Assembly: GCF_021531655.1 (NCBI RefSeq)
Contig: NZ_JADYUF010000038.1
Span: forward strand, 1 to 34,332
Source of the DNA: Leyella stercorea
GTDB taxonomy: Bacteria; Bacteroidota; Bacteroidia; Bacteroidales; Bacteroidaceae
DNA length: 34,332 nucleotides
Direction of reading: 5' to 3'
This document shows, piece after piece, positions 16,449 through 24,336 of the stretch. The translations under genes and the position numbers were made by a program. Each line of letters starts with the position of its first letter. Position 1 is the stretch's first letter. Under the pieces are notes generated by a model. The model saw only the letters and a list, made by a program, of their open reading frames with translations. It ran no database searches and was not told where the DNA came from.

Positions 16449-17327
16449 ATGGTAGAGAAATACATTAATCCACATACAGACTTTGGCTTCAAGCGACTTT
16501 TCGGCTCTGAATTTAATAAGGAGTTGCTCATCAGTTTCTTGAATGCTATGTTTCATGGCGAGCAGAACGTTCAGGACATCACGTATCTCAATTCCGAGCA
16601 ACTTGGCGACCATGCCGATGCACGCCGTGCCATATTCGATGTATATTGTGAGAACGACAAGGGCGAGAAGTTTATAGTGGAGATGCAGAACGTGTATCAG
16701 GAGTTCTTTAAGGACCGCACTATTTATTATTCTACGTTCCCCATACGTGAGCAGGCGCAACGTGGAGGCGACTGGGACTTCCATCTTAATCCCGTTTATA
16801 CAATCGGTCTGCTGAACTTCAACTTTGCGGATGGGCTTGAGAATGCCAAGCGCTGGCACCATGAGGTGAAGCTGATGGAGGTGGACACGCACGAGATATT
16901 CTACGACAAACTGACGTATATCTATGTTGAGATTCCGAAGTTCGACAAGCAGGAATCGGAACTTGTGACTATGTATGACAAATGGATGTATGTGCTTAAG
17001 AATCTCTCCAGACTTATGCAACGCCCAGCAGTTCTCCAGGAACGTGTCTTTACAAGGCTTTTTGAGCAAGCTGAAATTTCCAAATTTAATACGCAAGAGC
17101 TAAAAATGTACGAGGATAGCGTCAATGCCTACCGCGACATAGTTAATGCCATAAGGACGGCTGAGAAGACGAAGTTTGCGGAAGGAATGGCTGAGGGTAT
17201 GGCTAAAGGCGAAAAAGAAGCTAAGGAAAAGATAGCCGCCAATCTCCTTTCTCTTGGAGTACCTTTAGAAACTATAGTGCAAGCATCGGGCTTGTCGGAA
17301 GAAGAGATTAGGAACCATAGAATATAA
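16449..17327 (+). CDS. Rpn-family PD-(D/E)XK nuclease/putative transposase
   Basis: The 292-residue protein belongs to the Rpn/PD-(D/E)XK family often annotated as transposase. It opens with INPHTDFGFKRLFGSEFNKELLISFLNAM, the family hallmark. The nuclease core is AIFDVYCENDKGEKFIVEMQ, with D at about residue 63 and an E-x-Q in place of ExK, as is common in this family. The C terminus has a Gly/Ala/Lys-rich repeat, KFAEGMAEGMAKGEKEAKE, and a small helical end (LETIVQASGLSEEEI). Rpn proteins in E. coli are DNA nucleases that promote RecA-independent recombination; a defence or toxin-like role has been proposed. It has its own promoter and stands just after the restriction operon. No terminal inverted repeats mark it as a mobile element. 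Confidence 0.88.
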   Translation: MVEKYINPHTDFGFKRLFGSEFNKELLISFLNAMFHGEQNVQDITYLNSEQLGDHADARRAIFDVYCENDKGEKFIVEMQNVYQEFFKDRTIYYSTFPIREQAQRGGDWDFHLNPVYTIGLLNFNFADGLENAKRWHHEVKLMEVDTHEIFYDKLTYIYVEIPKFDKQESELVTMYDKWMYVLKNLSRLMQRPAVLQERVFTRLFEQAEISKFNTQELKMYEDSVNAYRDIVNAIRTAEKTKFAEGMAEGMAKGEKEAKEKIAANLLSLGVPLETIVQASGLSEEEIRNHRI

Positions 17328-17398
17328 TATTGTTTCATACTACAACGTACATTAAAGTTTCGGCAGAGATTTTCTGCTGTCTCGGCAGAAAAAATTCG

Positions 17399-17436
17399 CT
17401 ACCTCGGGAGGAAACAAATTCTTCCCCGCGAGGTAG
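17399..17436. repeat. Inverted repeat in the gap before the tandem repeats
   Basis: CTACCTCG (17399-17406) pairs with CGAGGTAG (17429-17436), and GGAA/TTCC pairs extend the stem inward. Just before it a CGGCAGA-type motif is repeated at 17361 and 17383. This 17328-17658 gap holds no gene I can support. Confidence 0.65.
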
Positions 17437-17476
17437 CAAAAAACATCACGTTTTGAATAGTTGTCCTTCTCACTTT

Positions 17477-17608
17477 CAAAAGGACTCGTTTTGGACAGCA
17501 AAAGGACTCGTTTTGGCTTGCAAAAGGACTCGTTTTGAAGGGTAAAAGGACTCGTTTTGAAGGGTAAAAGGACTCCTTTTGAAGAGCAAAAAGAGTCCTT
17601 ATTTCTGA
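17477..17608. repeat. Five 22-bp tandem repeats plus a degenerate sixth
   Basis: The unit is CAAAAGGACTCGTTTTG followed by five variable bases. Copies begin at 17477, 17499, 17521, 17543 and 17565; a degenerate copy starts at 17587. The period is exactly 22, two DNA helical turns. The core AAAAGGACTCGTTTT is a near-palindrome. The fifth copy has CTCC instead of CTCG. The first 15-17 bases are kept while the last 5 differ among copies, as if the core is under selection. Confidence 0.85.
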
Positions 17609-17647
17609 CAGTTGAATTTTAATTCTCGGACAGTAGGAATTCAACTG
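17609..17647 (-). terminator. Inverted repeat downstream of the copper ATPase gene
   Basis: CAGTTGAATT (17609-17618) and AATTCAACTG (17638-17647) are perfect 10-base arms around a 19-base loop. They lie 11 bases after the ATPase stop (17659). In the direction of that gene no clear U tract follows, so a terminator role is only possible. Confidence 0.45.
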
Positions 17648-17658
17648 CCCAACGCTTT

Positions 17659-19560
17659 CTATTTCTTGTACTTCAACCTTAGACTATTCATCACAACACT
17701 TACGCTCGACATAGCCATAAGTGCGCTTGCCCACATTGGCGTTATCTGAAAATCAACGCCGAAGACATGCGGCAATCCGGCAGCCAAGGGGATGCAGACA
17801 ATGTTGTAGACGAATGCCCAGAAAAGATTCTGTCGTATCATGCCTACCGTATGGTGCGACAACTGACAGGAATCGGCTATGCGACGCAGGTCGTCGCCCA
17901 TAAGCGTCACTTGCGCAACGTCCATTGCCACGTCGGTGCCACGGCCCATAGCAATACTGACATCGGCAAGGGCAAGAGCCTGCGAGTCGTTAATGCCGTC
18001 GCCAACCATTGCCACACGACGACCCTCGCCTTGCAGACGACGCACTATATTCTCCTTATCCTGCGGCAGGCACTGGCTCTGCCAATGCTCTATACCTGCC
18101 TTCTTAGCCCAATAGGCAACAGCCTCCTCACGGTCGCCACTCATCATCCACACGTCAATGCCACGCGCCTTGAGCATGGCTATTGCCTCGGAAGCATGGG
18201 GCTTCAGCTGCTCGCGATTCTCAAGAGGAATGTCGGCTGCCGAACGGAAATCAACATTACGATTAGGTATGGTGAGCGTGCCCGTCTTGTCGATAACGAG
18301 TGCATCTACACGGCAGAGTTGCTCTACGGCTGTAGCATCCTTGACCAGAATGCCCTGTTGCGCCGCCTTGCCTATGCCCACCATCAGGGCGGTAGGCGTA
18401 GCGAGTCCCATAGCACACGGACAGGCTATGACCAATACCGACACGGCAGACAATACGGCCTGAGGCAGAACTGCCGCTCCGCCTATGGCAAGCCACAGCA
18501 CAAAGGTTAGTATCGAAACTCCAAGCACGCAAGGCACAAAGACAAGGGCTGCACGGTCGACAAAACGCTGCACGGGAGCCTTCGAGCCTTGCGCCTCCTG
18601 TACCATACGTATTATACCAGACAACACCGTCTGCTGACCTACCTGTTCGGCACGGAAGCGCAAAGTGCCTTCGCTTACTATCGTGCCTGCCAAAAGTCGA
18701 CAGCCCGACTGCTTGCGCACAGGCACCGGTTCGCCAGTTATCATAGATTCGTCTACATAGCCCTCGCCTGTGCTTATAGTACCGTCAACTGGTATCTTCT
18801 CTCCCGGTCGCACCTCTACAATATCGCGTGTGGCAACAGTAGCAAGCGGCACATCGTGCACTTCGTCGTCAACTACCACGTGTGCCTGCTTGGGCACAAG
18901 TCCCATGAGCGAACGTATGGCTGAGGCGGTCGACCGCTTGGCACGCTGTTCAAGACAGCGACCTGTGAGCACGAAGGTGACAATCATCACCGACGCATCG
19001 TAATAGGTGTGCCACTCTATGCCACGCAATCCCCAGAACTGCTCGCCACAAAAGGTATTGAACACGCTGAAGCCGAACGAGATGAGAGTGGACAGAGCCA
19101 CAAGCGTGTCCATATTGGCAGAGCGATGTACAAGCTGGTGCCATGCATTAGCATAGAACTGGCGTCCACAATACACCATATTCAACAAGGCTATGATGAG
19201 AAGCACCTGGTTGGCAGCACCGCGCGAACCTACACTCACCCACCCCATCGACACCGACATGGTGAGAAGCGCCAACAGCCACGACAGTATCATACGTCGC
19301 TTCAGCTGTCGGTAGGCATTGCGTTCCAATGCGTCGACACGCGTTTCGTCATCGATAATAAGCAGATAGCCGGCACCGTCAATGACGCGTTTCATATCCT
19401 TGGGCGTCACTACACGCTCGTCGTATTCTACCATGGCAGTTCGGCCAGGCAGCGATACGGCTACCGACTTCACTCCGTCCATCATCTTGAGCTTGCGCTC
19501 TACATTGGCACTGCAAGCAGCACATGCCATTCCCATTACAGGGAGTATTTTCTTTTCCAT
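17659..19560 (-). CDS. copA: Copper-type heavy-metal P1B ATPase, lacking its N-domain
   Basis: The 633-residue membrane pump has one N-terminal heavy-metal-associated domain (GMACAAC, metal cysteines C13 and C16), the CPC metal site at residues 380-382 in VIACPCAMGLATP, the phosphorylation motif DKTGTLT (D424) and GDGIND (D521). These mark a Cu(+)-exporting ATPase. The distance from D424 to D521 is 97 residues; from memory it is about 198 in Legionella CopA (D426 to D624). The missing stretch is the nucleotide-binding domain with its SEHP motif: IPNRNVDFRSAADIPLENREQLKPHASEAI runs almost directly from DKTGTLT into the P-domain helix before MSGD. The frame is open throughout. It may be a clade-specific short form or a dead transporter. 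It is divergent from the helicase fusion gene. Confidence 0.88.
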   Translation of the reverse strand: MEKKILPVMGMACAACSANVERKLKMMDGVKSVAVSLPGRTAMVEYDERVVTPKDMKRVIDGAGYLLIIDDETRVDALERNAYRQLKRRMILSWLLALLTMSVSMGWVSVGSRGAANQVLLIIALLNMVYCGRQFYANAWHQLVHRSANMDTLVALSTLISFGFSVFNTFCGEQFWGLRGIEWHTYYDASVMIVTFVLTGRCLEQRAKRSTASAIRSLMGLVPKQAHVVVDDEVHDVPLATVATRDIVEVRPGEKIPVDGTISTGEGYVDESMITGEPVPVRKQSGCRLLAGTIVSEGTLRFRAEQVGQQTVLSGIIRMVQEAQGSKAPVQRFVDRAALVFVPCVLGVSILTFVLWLAIGGAAVLPQAVLSAVSVLVIACPCAMGLATPTALMVGIGKAAQQGILVKDATAVEQLCRVDALVIDKTGTLTIPNRNVDFRSAADIPLENREQLKPHASEAIAMLKARGIDVWMMSGDREEAVAYWAKKAGIEHWQSQCLPQDKENIVRRLQGEGRRVAMVGDGINDSQALALADVSIAMGRGTDVAMDVAQVTLMGDDLRRIADSCQLSHHTVGMIRQNLFWAFVYNIVCIPLAAGLPHVFGVDFQITPMWASALMAMSSVSVVMNSLRLKYKK

Positions 19561-19565
19561 AAGTG

Positions 19566-19573
19566 CAAAGTTA
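19566..19573 (-). promoter_or_regulatory. Predicted -7 element of copA, almost at the start codon
   Basis: On the minus strand TAACTTTG ends 5 bases before the ATG (19560). If used, the transcript would be leaderless or nearly so. The -33 region is weak. The start codon itself is well supported because the metal-binding domain begins within nine residues. Confidence 0.45.
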
Positions 19574-19647
19574 CGGCTTTTATTATATAAGGTGTTACAG
19601 ATTTAAGGATAAAGATTATAAGATTTGGAAAATGAACTTATGATTTT

Positions 19648-19678
19648 TTTGACTTGTCTTAGGTTTGCACTACCTTTG
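19648..19678 (+). promoter_or_regulatory. Predicted promoter of the nuclease-helicase-methyltransferase gene
   Basis: TTTG (19648-19651), exactly 19 bases, then TACCTTTG (19671-19678) is among the best consensus matches in the window. The start point would be about 19682-19686, directly before the ATG at 19687. The message is either near-leaderless or the true start is ATG 19738. Confidence 0.7.
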
Positions 19679-19686
19679 CAAACAGA

Positions 19687-22600
19687 ATGGAACATAACAA
19701 CAGAAACGAAAACATAGCATATACAGCCGACTGCGCCATGTCGTTTTACGAACAATTGGAAGACGTGTGCACAGCCGACTTCACCATACGCGAGAAATAC
19801 GCCATACTGCGCGACATCTTCAAACGCGTGGTAAATCAGGGCATTGCACACAACAGCATCAACTTCATCGGTATGTTTGCCAAGCTCGACTATCTGACGA
19901 AGCAACACGGCATCCCTACCGAAACGGCTATGCTGATACACGACACGCGCAAGGAGCTGAACGCTATGCACAGCATGAGCAACGAAGAACTGGAGCAGGC
20001 GCTGGCATACAACATAAAGTCGACAGCCCTACTGGTGAGCTATGTGTGTGGAGTTACGGCTATACCGCAGTCGCTCAACAGGCTGCTGCCCAAGAAGGAC
20101 CGCAAGGGACGTTGGAGCAAGTTCGACATTAACCTGCTGCGCTGCATCGTACGTTCGTGGGACGACGACTACATTTACGCTACAGAAGAACAGAACGCTT
20201 CGGAACTTAAGATCTGCTACGGACAGCAAAACCGTTATCTGACGCTGGGAGGAAAGGGCGACTGGACTTATCTGAAACAAATACTTTCGGCAGACACACA
20301 GCTCAACCTCGTGCGCATTCGCATGGAGGAGGATGTGTGCATGCCCGAACTCATCATTTACGAACCCGACTATCTGATAGACATCACGACAATAGCCTCG
20401 TGCTTCGAAACCTACGCCGAATCGCCATACGTGAACATGGTGAACCGACTGAAGCCACAAGCCAACACGGTGCACATCCATCTCGGTAATCTTGCAGGAC
20501 GTTTTCTGGACGACACGGTACACAACCGCAACGTGCCCTTCGGCGATGGCGTTATGGAATTCTTCAAGACCAACACCATAAGTCTGACTTCGTGCGACGA
20601 CATGAACGACCAGGCTACGGTGCAGAAGTTCTACCAGGACGCACGCCAACAGAAACAGAACATACAGAAACTCATAGGCAACGACCTGCCCAAGGAAGTG
20701 GACGAGTACGACCCGAAGGCTGTGGTGCTGGAGCCTACCTTCTTCAGCGACGTGCTCGGTATACAGGGACGTCTCGACTTGCTGCACGAGAAGGAAGGAC
20801 GCACCACGATAATAGAGCAGAAGTCGGGCAAGGGTGAATTTGTGCCTTTCTCGTCGCCCGAATACAATCCCAACCGACCTGTGCCGCAAGAGAAGCATCT
20901 TGTACAGTTGTCACTATATCGTGCCCTGTTCAACTACGAGTTCAAGAAACACTCCGACCAGCTGCGCCACTTTATGCTGCTCTATTCGAAATATGCCGAG
21001 GGACTGGTGTCGATTGCCAATCTGCCGGAACTGACGCTGCGAGCAATACGCATGAGAAATCTGCTCACGTGGACAGATCTGACACCAGGCAATATGGGCA
21101 TAAGCGTACTGCGCAATCTGACAGCCGACAAACTCAACCGCAAGGGAGTGACCGGACGGCTGTGGGAGGAATGGACACGACCCGAACTAGAGAACATACT
21201 ACGCCCAATACATGAGGCTACAGAACTGGAGCGGACATACTACTTCCGATTCCTAAAATTCGTGGAACGCGAACATCTGCTTGCCAAGGTGGGCAACAAG
21301 ACCAAGGACGACAGTGGATTTGCAGCCATCTGGCTCGACACTCTTGAGGACAAGCGGGCGGCAGGCAATATATATGAGGAAATGACGATTGAGGAATTCG
21401 GACTCTCAGCCGATGGAATGGTGGAGAGTCTGAAACTGAAGTTTGACATGGAACAGTCGGCCGACACATCCAATTTCCGCAAGGGCGACATCGTTATTGT
21501 CTATCCATATATGGAGGGCAACGTGCCCAACGCCTGCGCCCAGATGGTGAACCGCGCTTCGATAAAGGAAATCACGACAAAGGACGTCGAGGTTGTGCTG
21601 CGCAATTCACAAACCGACCGACAAGTGTTTGATGCACCCGAGGGCACTCGTTGGGCTATAGAGCACGACATGTTTGAGTCGTCGTCACGCGCTCTGTACA
21701 GCGGACTGCACAGTTTTCTGTCAGCAAATAAGGAGCGCCGCGACCTGATACTGAGCCAGCGCATGCCTACCGTAGACGAACACATACACATGCGTGGCGA
21801 ATACGGGAGGTTTAACACCCTGGTGGAAAGAGCCAAGCAGTCGCGCGACATATTTCTGGTTATCGGTCCTCCGGGAACTGGAAAGACTTCGTTCGGACTG
21901 CTAAACATACTGAAAGAGGAACTCACCGAAGAGCATTCGAACATAGTATTGCTGTCGTACACCAACCGTGCTGTGGACGAAATGTGCTCGAAACTGGTGG
22001 AGAGCAACATCGACTTCATACGCATAGGTTCGGAACTGAACTGCGACGAGGCTTTTCATGACCACTTGCTCAGCAACAGAGTGAAGCTATGCCGTACGGG
22101 CAAGGAGGTAAAGGAGGTGGTAGACCAAATGCGTGTGTTCTGTGCTACAACTGCAGCATTGAACGCCAACATCCACCTTTTTAAGATAAAACACTTCGAC
22201 CTTGCCATTATCGACGAGTCGTCACAGATTCTGGAGCCACACCTGATTGGCCTGCTCAGCGCCAAGTCGGGAGGCAGAAATGCCATAGAACGCTTTGTAC
22301 TGATAGGCGACCACAAGCAGTTGCCTGCCGTTGTACAACAGACGCAGGAGGAATCGGCTGTTGACGAACCCTTGTTGCGCGACATCAATCTTACAGACTG
22401 CCGCCGATCGCTATTCGAACGGTTGCTGGCGCAATTCAAGACCGATGAGGGCTACGACCCGCGCTATGTCTATATGCTAACGCGTCAGGGACGTATGCAC
22501 CAGACAATATCCGAGTTTGCCAACTATGCCTTCTACGGCAACCGCCTTGAAGTGGTGCCATTGCATCATCAGACGTTGCCGTACAGTCCGACAGCATCCA

Positions 22601-23910
22601 CCAACGGAATAGCACAACTGTTGAGTATGCGACGTGTGGCGTTCGTGTCAGCACCACGCCCAAGAACTTCTGCTTCGGTGAAGACAAACCAGGTGGAAGC
22701 AGAAATGATTGCTGCAACGGTAGTCGAGATTTACAGGCAGACCAAAGAATGGTTTGACGAAAACCAGACTGTAGGTGTCATTGTGCCCTACCGCAACCAG
22801 ATTGCTACTGTGCGCAGCGCCATCGACCAGTCGGGCATTGCCGTACTGCACAACATCACCATCGACACGGTAGAGAGATATCAAGGCAGTCAGCGCGACT
22901 ACATTATCTACGGATTCACGGTGCAGCAATACAATCAGCTGAACTTCCTCACCAACAACGTTTTCGTGGAGGACGGAATGGTGATTGACCGCAAGCTGAA
23001 TGTAGCCATGACACGCGCCCGACTGCAACTGCTAATGGTGGGTAATGCCGACATTCTGATGGAGAACTTCACGTTCTACAAGCTGTTGATGTATCTGAAA
23101 GACAAGGATTGTTTCTTCGACATTCCACCTATAGAGTATTGCAAAGGCGAATTCAAGGTTAAAGAACTTGAGGTATCAGCAGCAAGCAATGGGTTTCTTG
23201 GACTGGGCGAGGATTTCGAGAAGACAATTATCAACTACGGACGACATGACTTTGAAACGCCACAGACCGCCTACAACAGGCAGATTGACAAGTCTGTAGT
23301 GGTGTCTGCCGAAGACCAAGTAAGAATGTATTGTCATTACTACATGCCGCAATACTTGAAAGAAGCCGAAACCGTGTGGCGTGAGAAGTATCAGAGCATA
23401 ATGAAGATGGCTGAGAGTTGTGGCAAGCATGTTGTAATGATTGACATAGGTTGCGGTCCGGCTACTTACGGCATTGCCTTCGCCCAGCGCTTTGCAGCAG
23501 AAATGACCAAGATTGAATATGTTGGAGTGGACACGTCAGAAGAAATGCTACGTATGGGAGAAAGGCTGTTCGACGAGCGTCAAATCTGCAATCAACAGCC
23601 AAGCGAGAAGCAATGGGCGAACGTTGAACATAGGTTTACGAATAGCATAGACGAGGCTGCTGACATTCTGAAGTCTGACAATGAAACAGAAGAATGCTGT
23701 CTGCCGTCGCGACTCGTTGTGTTCAACATTGCTCATCTGTTTGCCTGCATCGACGGCAATATGGCTGAAACGCTGGCAATGAAAATCAACGGCATGATAC
23801 AACGCTATCCAAAGAATAAATATACAGTAGTGATGACAGAAAACGAGTTCGACCGACAGATGAGGTCGTACGGTATATTCAATAGATGTATGAAGAATCA
23901 GATGTTATAA
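19687..23910 (+). CDS. RecB-like nuclease + SF1 (Dna2/Upf1-like) helicase + SAM methyltransferase fusion
   Basis: The 1407-residue protein has three recognisable parts. (1) After a helical N-terminal region of unknown kind, a PD-(D/E)XK nuclease of RecB/Cas4 type: GRLDLL with D364, then EQK with E377 and K379. (2) An SF1B helicase: Walker A GPPGTGKT (727-734), IIDESSQ (D843, E844), LIGDHKQLPA (D875), VGVIVPYRNQI, VERYQGSQRD and NVAMTRARLQLL (about 1105). (3) Residues about 1205-1407: a class I methyltransferase with DIGCGPATYG (D1253) and YVGVDTSEEML. Nuclease plus helicase resembles Dna2; the C-terminal methyltransferase is unusual. Substrate is unknown; nucleic acid processing in defence or repair is inference. 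The start could be 19687 or 19738 (MSFYEQLEDV). It is a single-gene unit. Confidence 0.9.
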   Translation: MEHNNRNENIAYTADCAMSFYEQLEDVCTADFTIREKYAILRDIFKRVVNQGIAHNSINFIGMFAKLDYLTKQHGIPTETAMLIHDTRKELNAMHSMSNEELEQALAYNIKSTALLVSYVCGVTAIPQSLNRLLPKKDRKGRWSKFDINLLRCIVRSWDDDYIYATEEQNASELKICYGQQNRYLTLGGKGDWTYLKQILSADTQLNLVRIRMEEDVCMPELIIYEPDYLIDITTIASCFETYAESPYVNMVNRLKPQANTVHIHLGNLAGRFLDDTVHNRNVPFGDGVMEFFKTNTISLTSCDDMNDQATVQKFYQDARQQKQNIQKLIGNDLPKEVDEYDPKAVVLEPTFFSDVLGIQGRLDLLHEKEGRTTIIEQKSGKGEFVPFSSPEYNPNRPVPQEKHLVQLSLYRALFNYEFKKHSDQLRHFMLLYSKYAEGLVSIANLPELTLRAIRMRNLLTWTDLTPGNMGISVLRNLTADKLNRKGVTGRLWEEWTRPELENILRPIHEATELERTYYFRFLKFVEREHLLAKVGNKTKDDSGFAAIWLDTLEDKRAAGNIYEEMTIEEFGLSADGMVESLKLKFDMEQSADTSNFRKGDIVIVYPYMEGNVPNACAQMVNRASIKEITTKDVEVVLRNSQTDRQVFDAPEGTRWAIEHDMFESSSRALYSGLHSFLSANKERRDLILSQRMPTVDEHIHMRGEYGRFNTLVERAKQSRDIFLVIGPPGTGKTSFGLLNILKEELTEEHSNIVLLSYTNRAVDEMCSKLVESNIDFIRIGSELNCDEAFHDHLLSNRVKLCRTGKEVKEVVDQMRVFCATTAALNANIHLFKIKHFDLAIIDESSQILEPHLIGLLSAKSGGRNAIERFVLIGDHKQLPAVVQQTQEESAVDEPLLRDINLTDCRRSLFERLLAQFKTDEGYDPRYVYMLTRQGRMHQTISEFANYAFYGNRLEVVPLHHQTLPYSPTASTNGIAQLLSMRRVAFVSAPRPRTSASVKTNQVEAEMIAATVVEIYRQTKEWFDENQTVGVIVPYRNQIATVRSAIDQSGIAVLHNITIDTVERYQGSQRDYIIYGFTVQQYNQLNFLTNNVFVEDGMVIDRKLNVAMTRARLQLLMVGNADILMENFTFYKLLMYLKDKDCFFDIPPIEYCKGEFKVKELEVSAASNGFLGLGEDFEKTIINYGRHDFETPQTAYNRQIDKSVVVSAEDQVRMYCHYYMPQYLKEAETVWREKYQSIMKMAESCGKHVVMIDIGCGPATYGIAFAQRFAAEMTKIEYVGVDTSEEMLRMGERLFDERQICNQQPSEKQWANVEHRFTNSIDEAADILKSDNETEECCLPSRLVVFNIAHLFACIDGNMAETLAMKINGMIQRYPKNKYTVVMTENEFDRQMRSYGIFNRCMKNQML

Positions 23911-23919
23911 AAAAAGAAA

Positions 23920-23971
23920 TCCCCAAAGAGGGCGAGTGCTTGCGGGGTGTGGGTTACTCGTTCTCTTTGGG
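23920..23971. terminator. Hairpin terminator between convergent units
   Basis: CCCAAAGAG (23922-23930) pairs with CTCTTTGGG (23963-23971), and CGAGT pairs with ACTCG inside it. On the minus strand the stem is followed by ATTTCTTTTTTT, so it should stop transcripts coming from the right. It begins 10 bases after the helicase fusion stop and may also end that message, but no U tract follows on the plus strand. Confidence 0.75.
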
Positions 23972-24021
23972 AAATGTTCTAAAGATGATTTGTACATAGT
24001 CAATCAATCATAGCGACATGA

Positions 24022-24216
24022 TTAATTATACCAAATGGATGAATCTATACGATCCACACGAAACTGACGATCGTCTTCTTCGTTGTAGATATTGTCGAGC
24101 TCAAATGATTCAAAATCATACACTCTCTTTGTTGTTCTCATAATGCCATCCTCCCATTCTGGCCTATGTCTCATTGTCGGCCATTTTAGATTAATACTGG
24201 AGATGTGAGACTTCAC
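24022..24216 (-). CDS. Small acidic hypothetical protein (uncertain)
   Basis: A frame of up to 64 codons starts at GTG 24216 or, more usually, at ATG 24174 (50 residues, MRHRPEWEDG...). The product is charged and acidic, with FESFELDNIYNEEDDRQF, and has no membrane segment or known motif. Support comes from its surroundings: a near-consensus promoter on the minus strand (TTGC, 19 bases, TATATTCG, near 24255-24285) and a minus-strand terminator just after it at 23971-23920. It could equally be untranslated 3' sequence of the MATE transcript. I do not recognise it. Confidence 0.35.
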   Translation of the reverse strand: MKSHISSINLKWPTMRHRPEWEDGIMRTTKRVYDFESFELDNIYNEEDDRQFRVDRIDSSIWYN

Positions 24217-24336
24217 CCTTTTTTAGTTTTTAAGATATTGCGAATATAACGATTAATTTTGACATTTGCAAGTTTCGCAACTATATTTCAGACGTTTTTA
24301 AACTTATTTTACCATAAATGGAACATTATTCCAATT

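Noticed and set aside
16386..17096. 236-codon minus-strand frame
   Set aside because: Antisense to the Rpn-family gene, which has clear family motifs.
17477..17608. Possible CRISPR array
   Set aside because: Units are directly tandem with a 22-base period; the 5-base variable parts are too short for spacers and there are no cas genes.
17767..18510. 247-codon plus-strand frame
   Set aside because: Antisense to the copper ATPase P-domain region; composition is a shadow of that gene.
20029..20898. 289-codon minus-strand frame
   Set aside because: Antisense to the nuclease part of the helicase fusion and without recognisable motifs; a codon-bias shadow.
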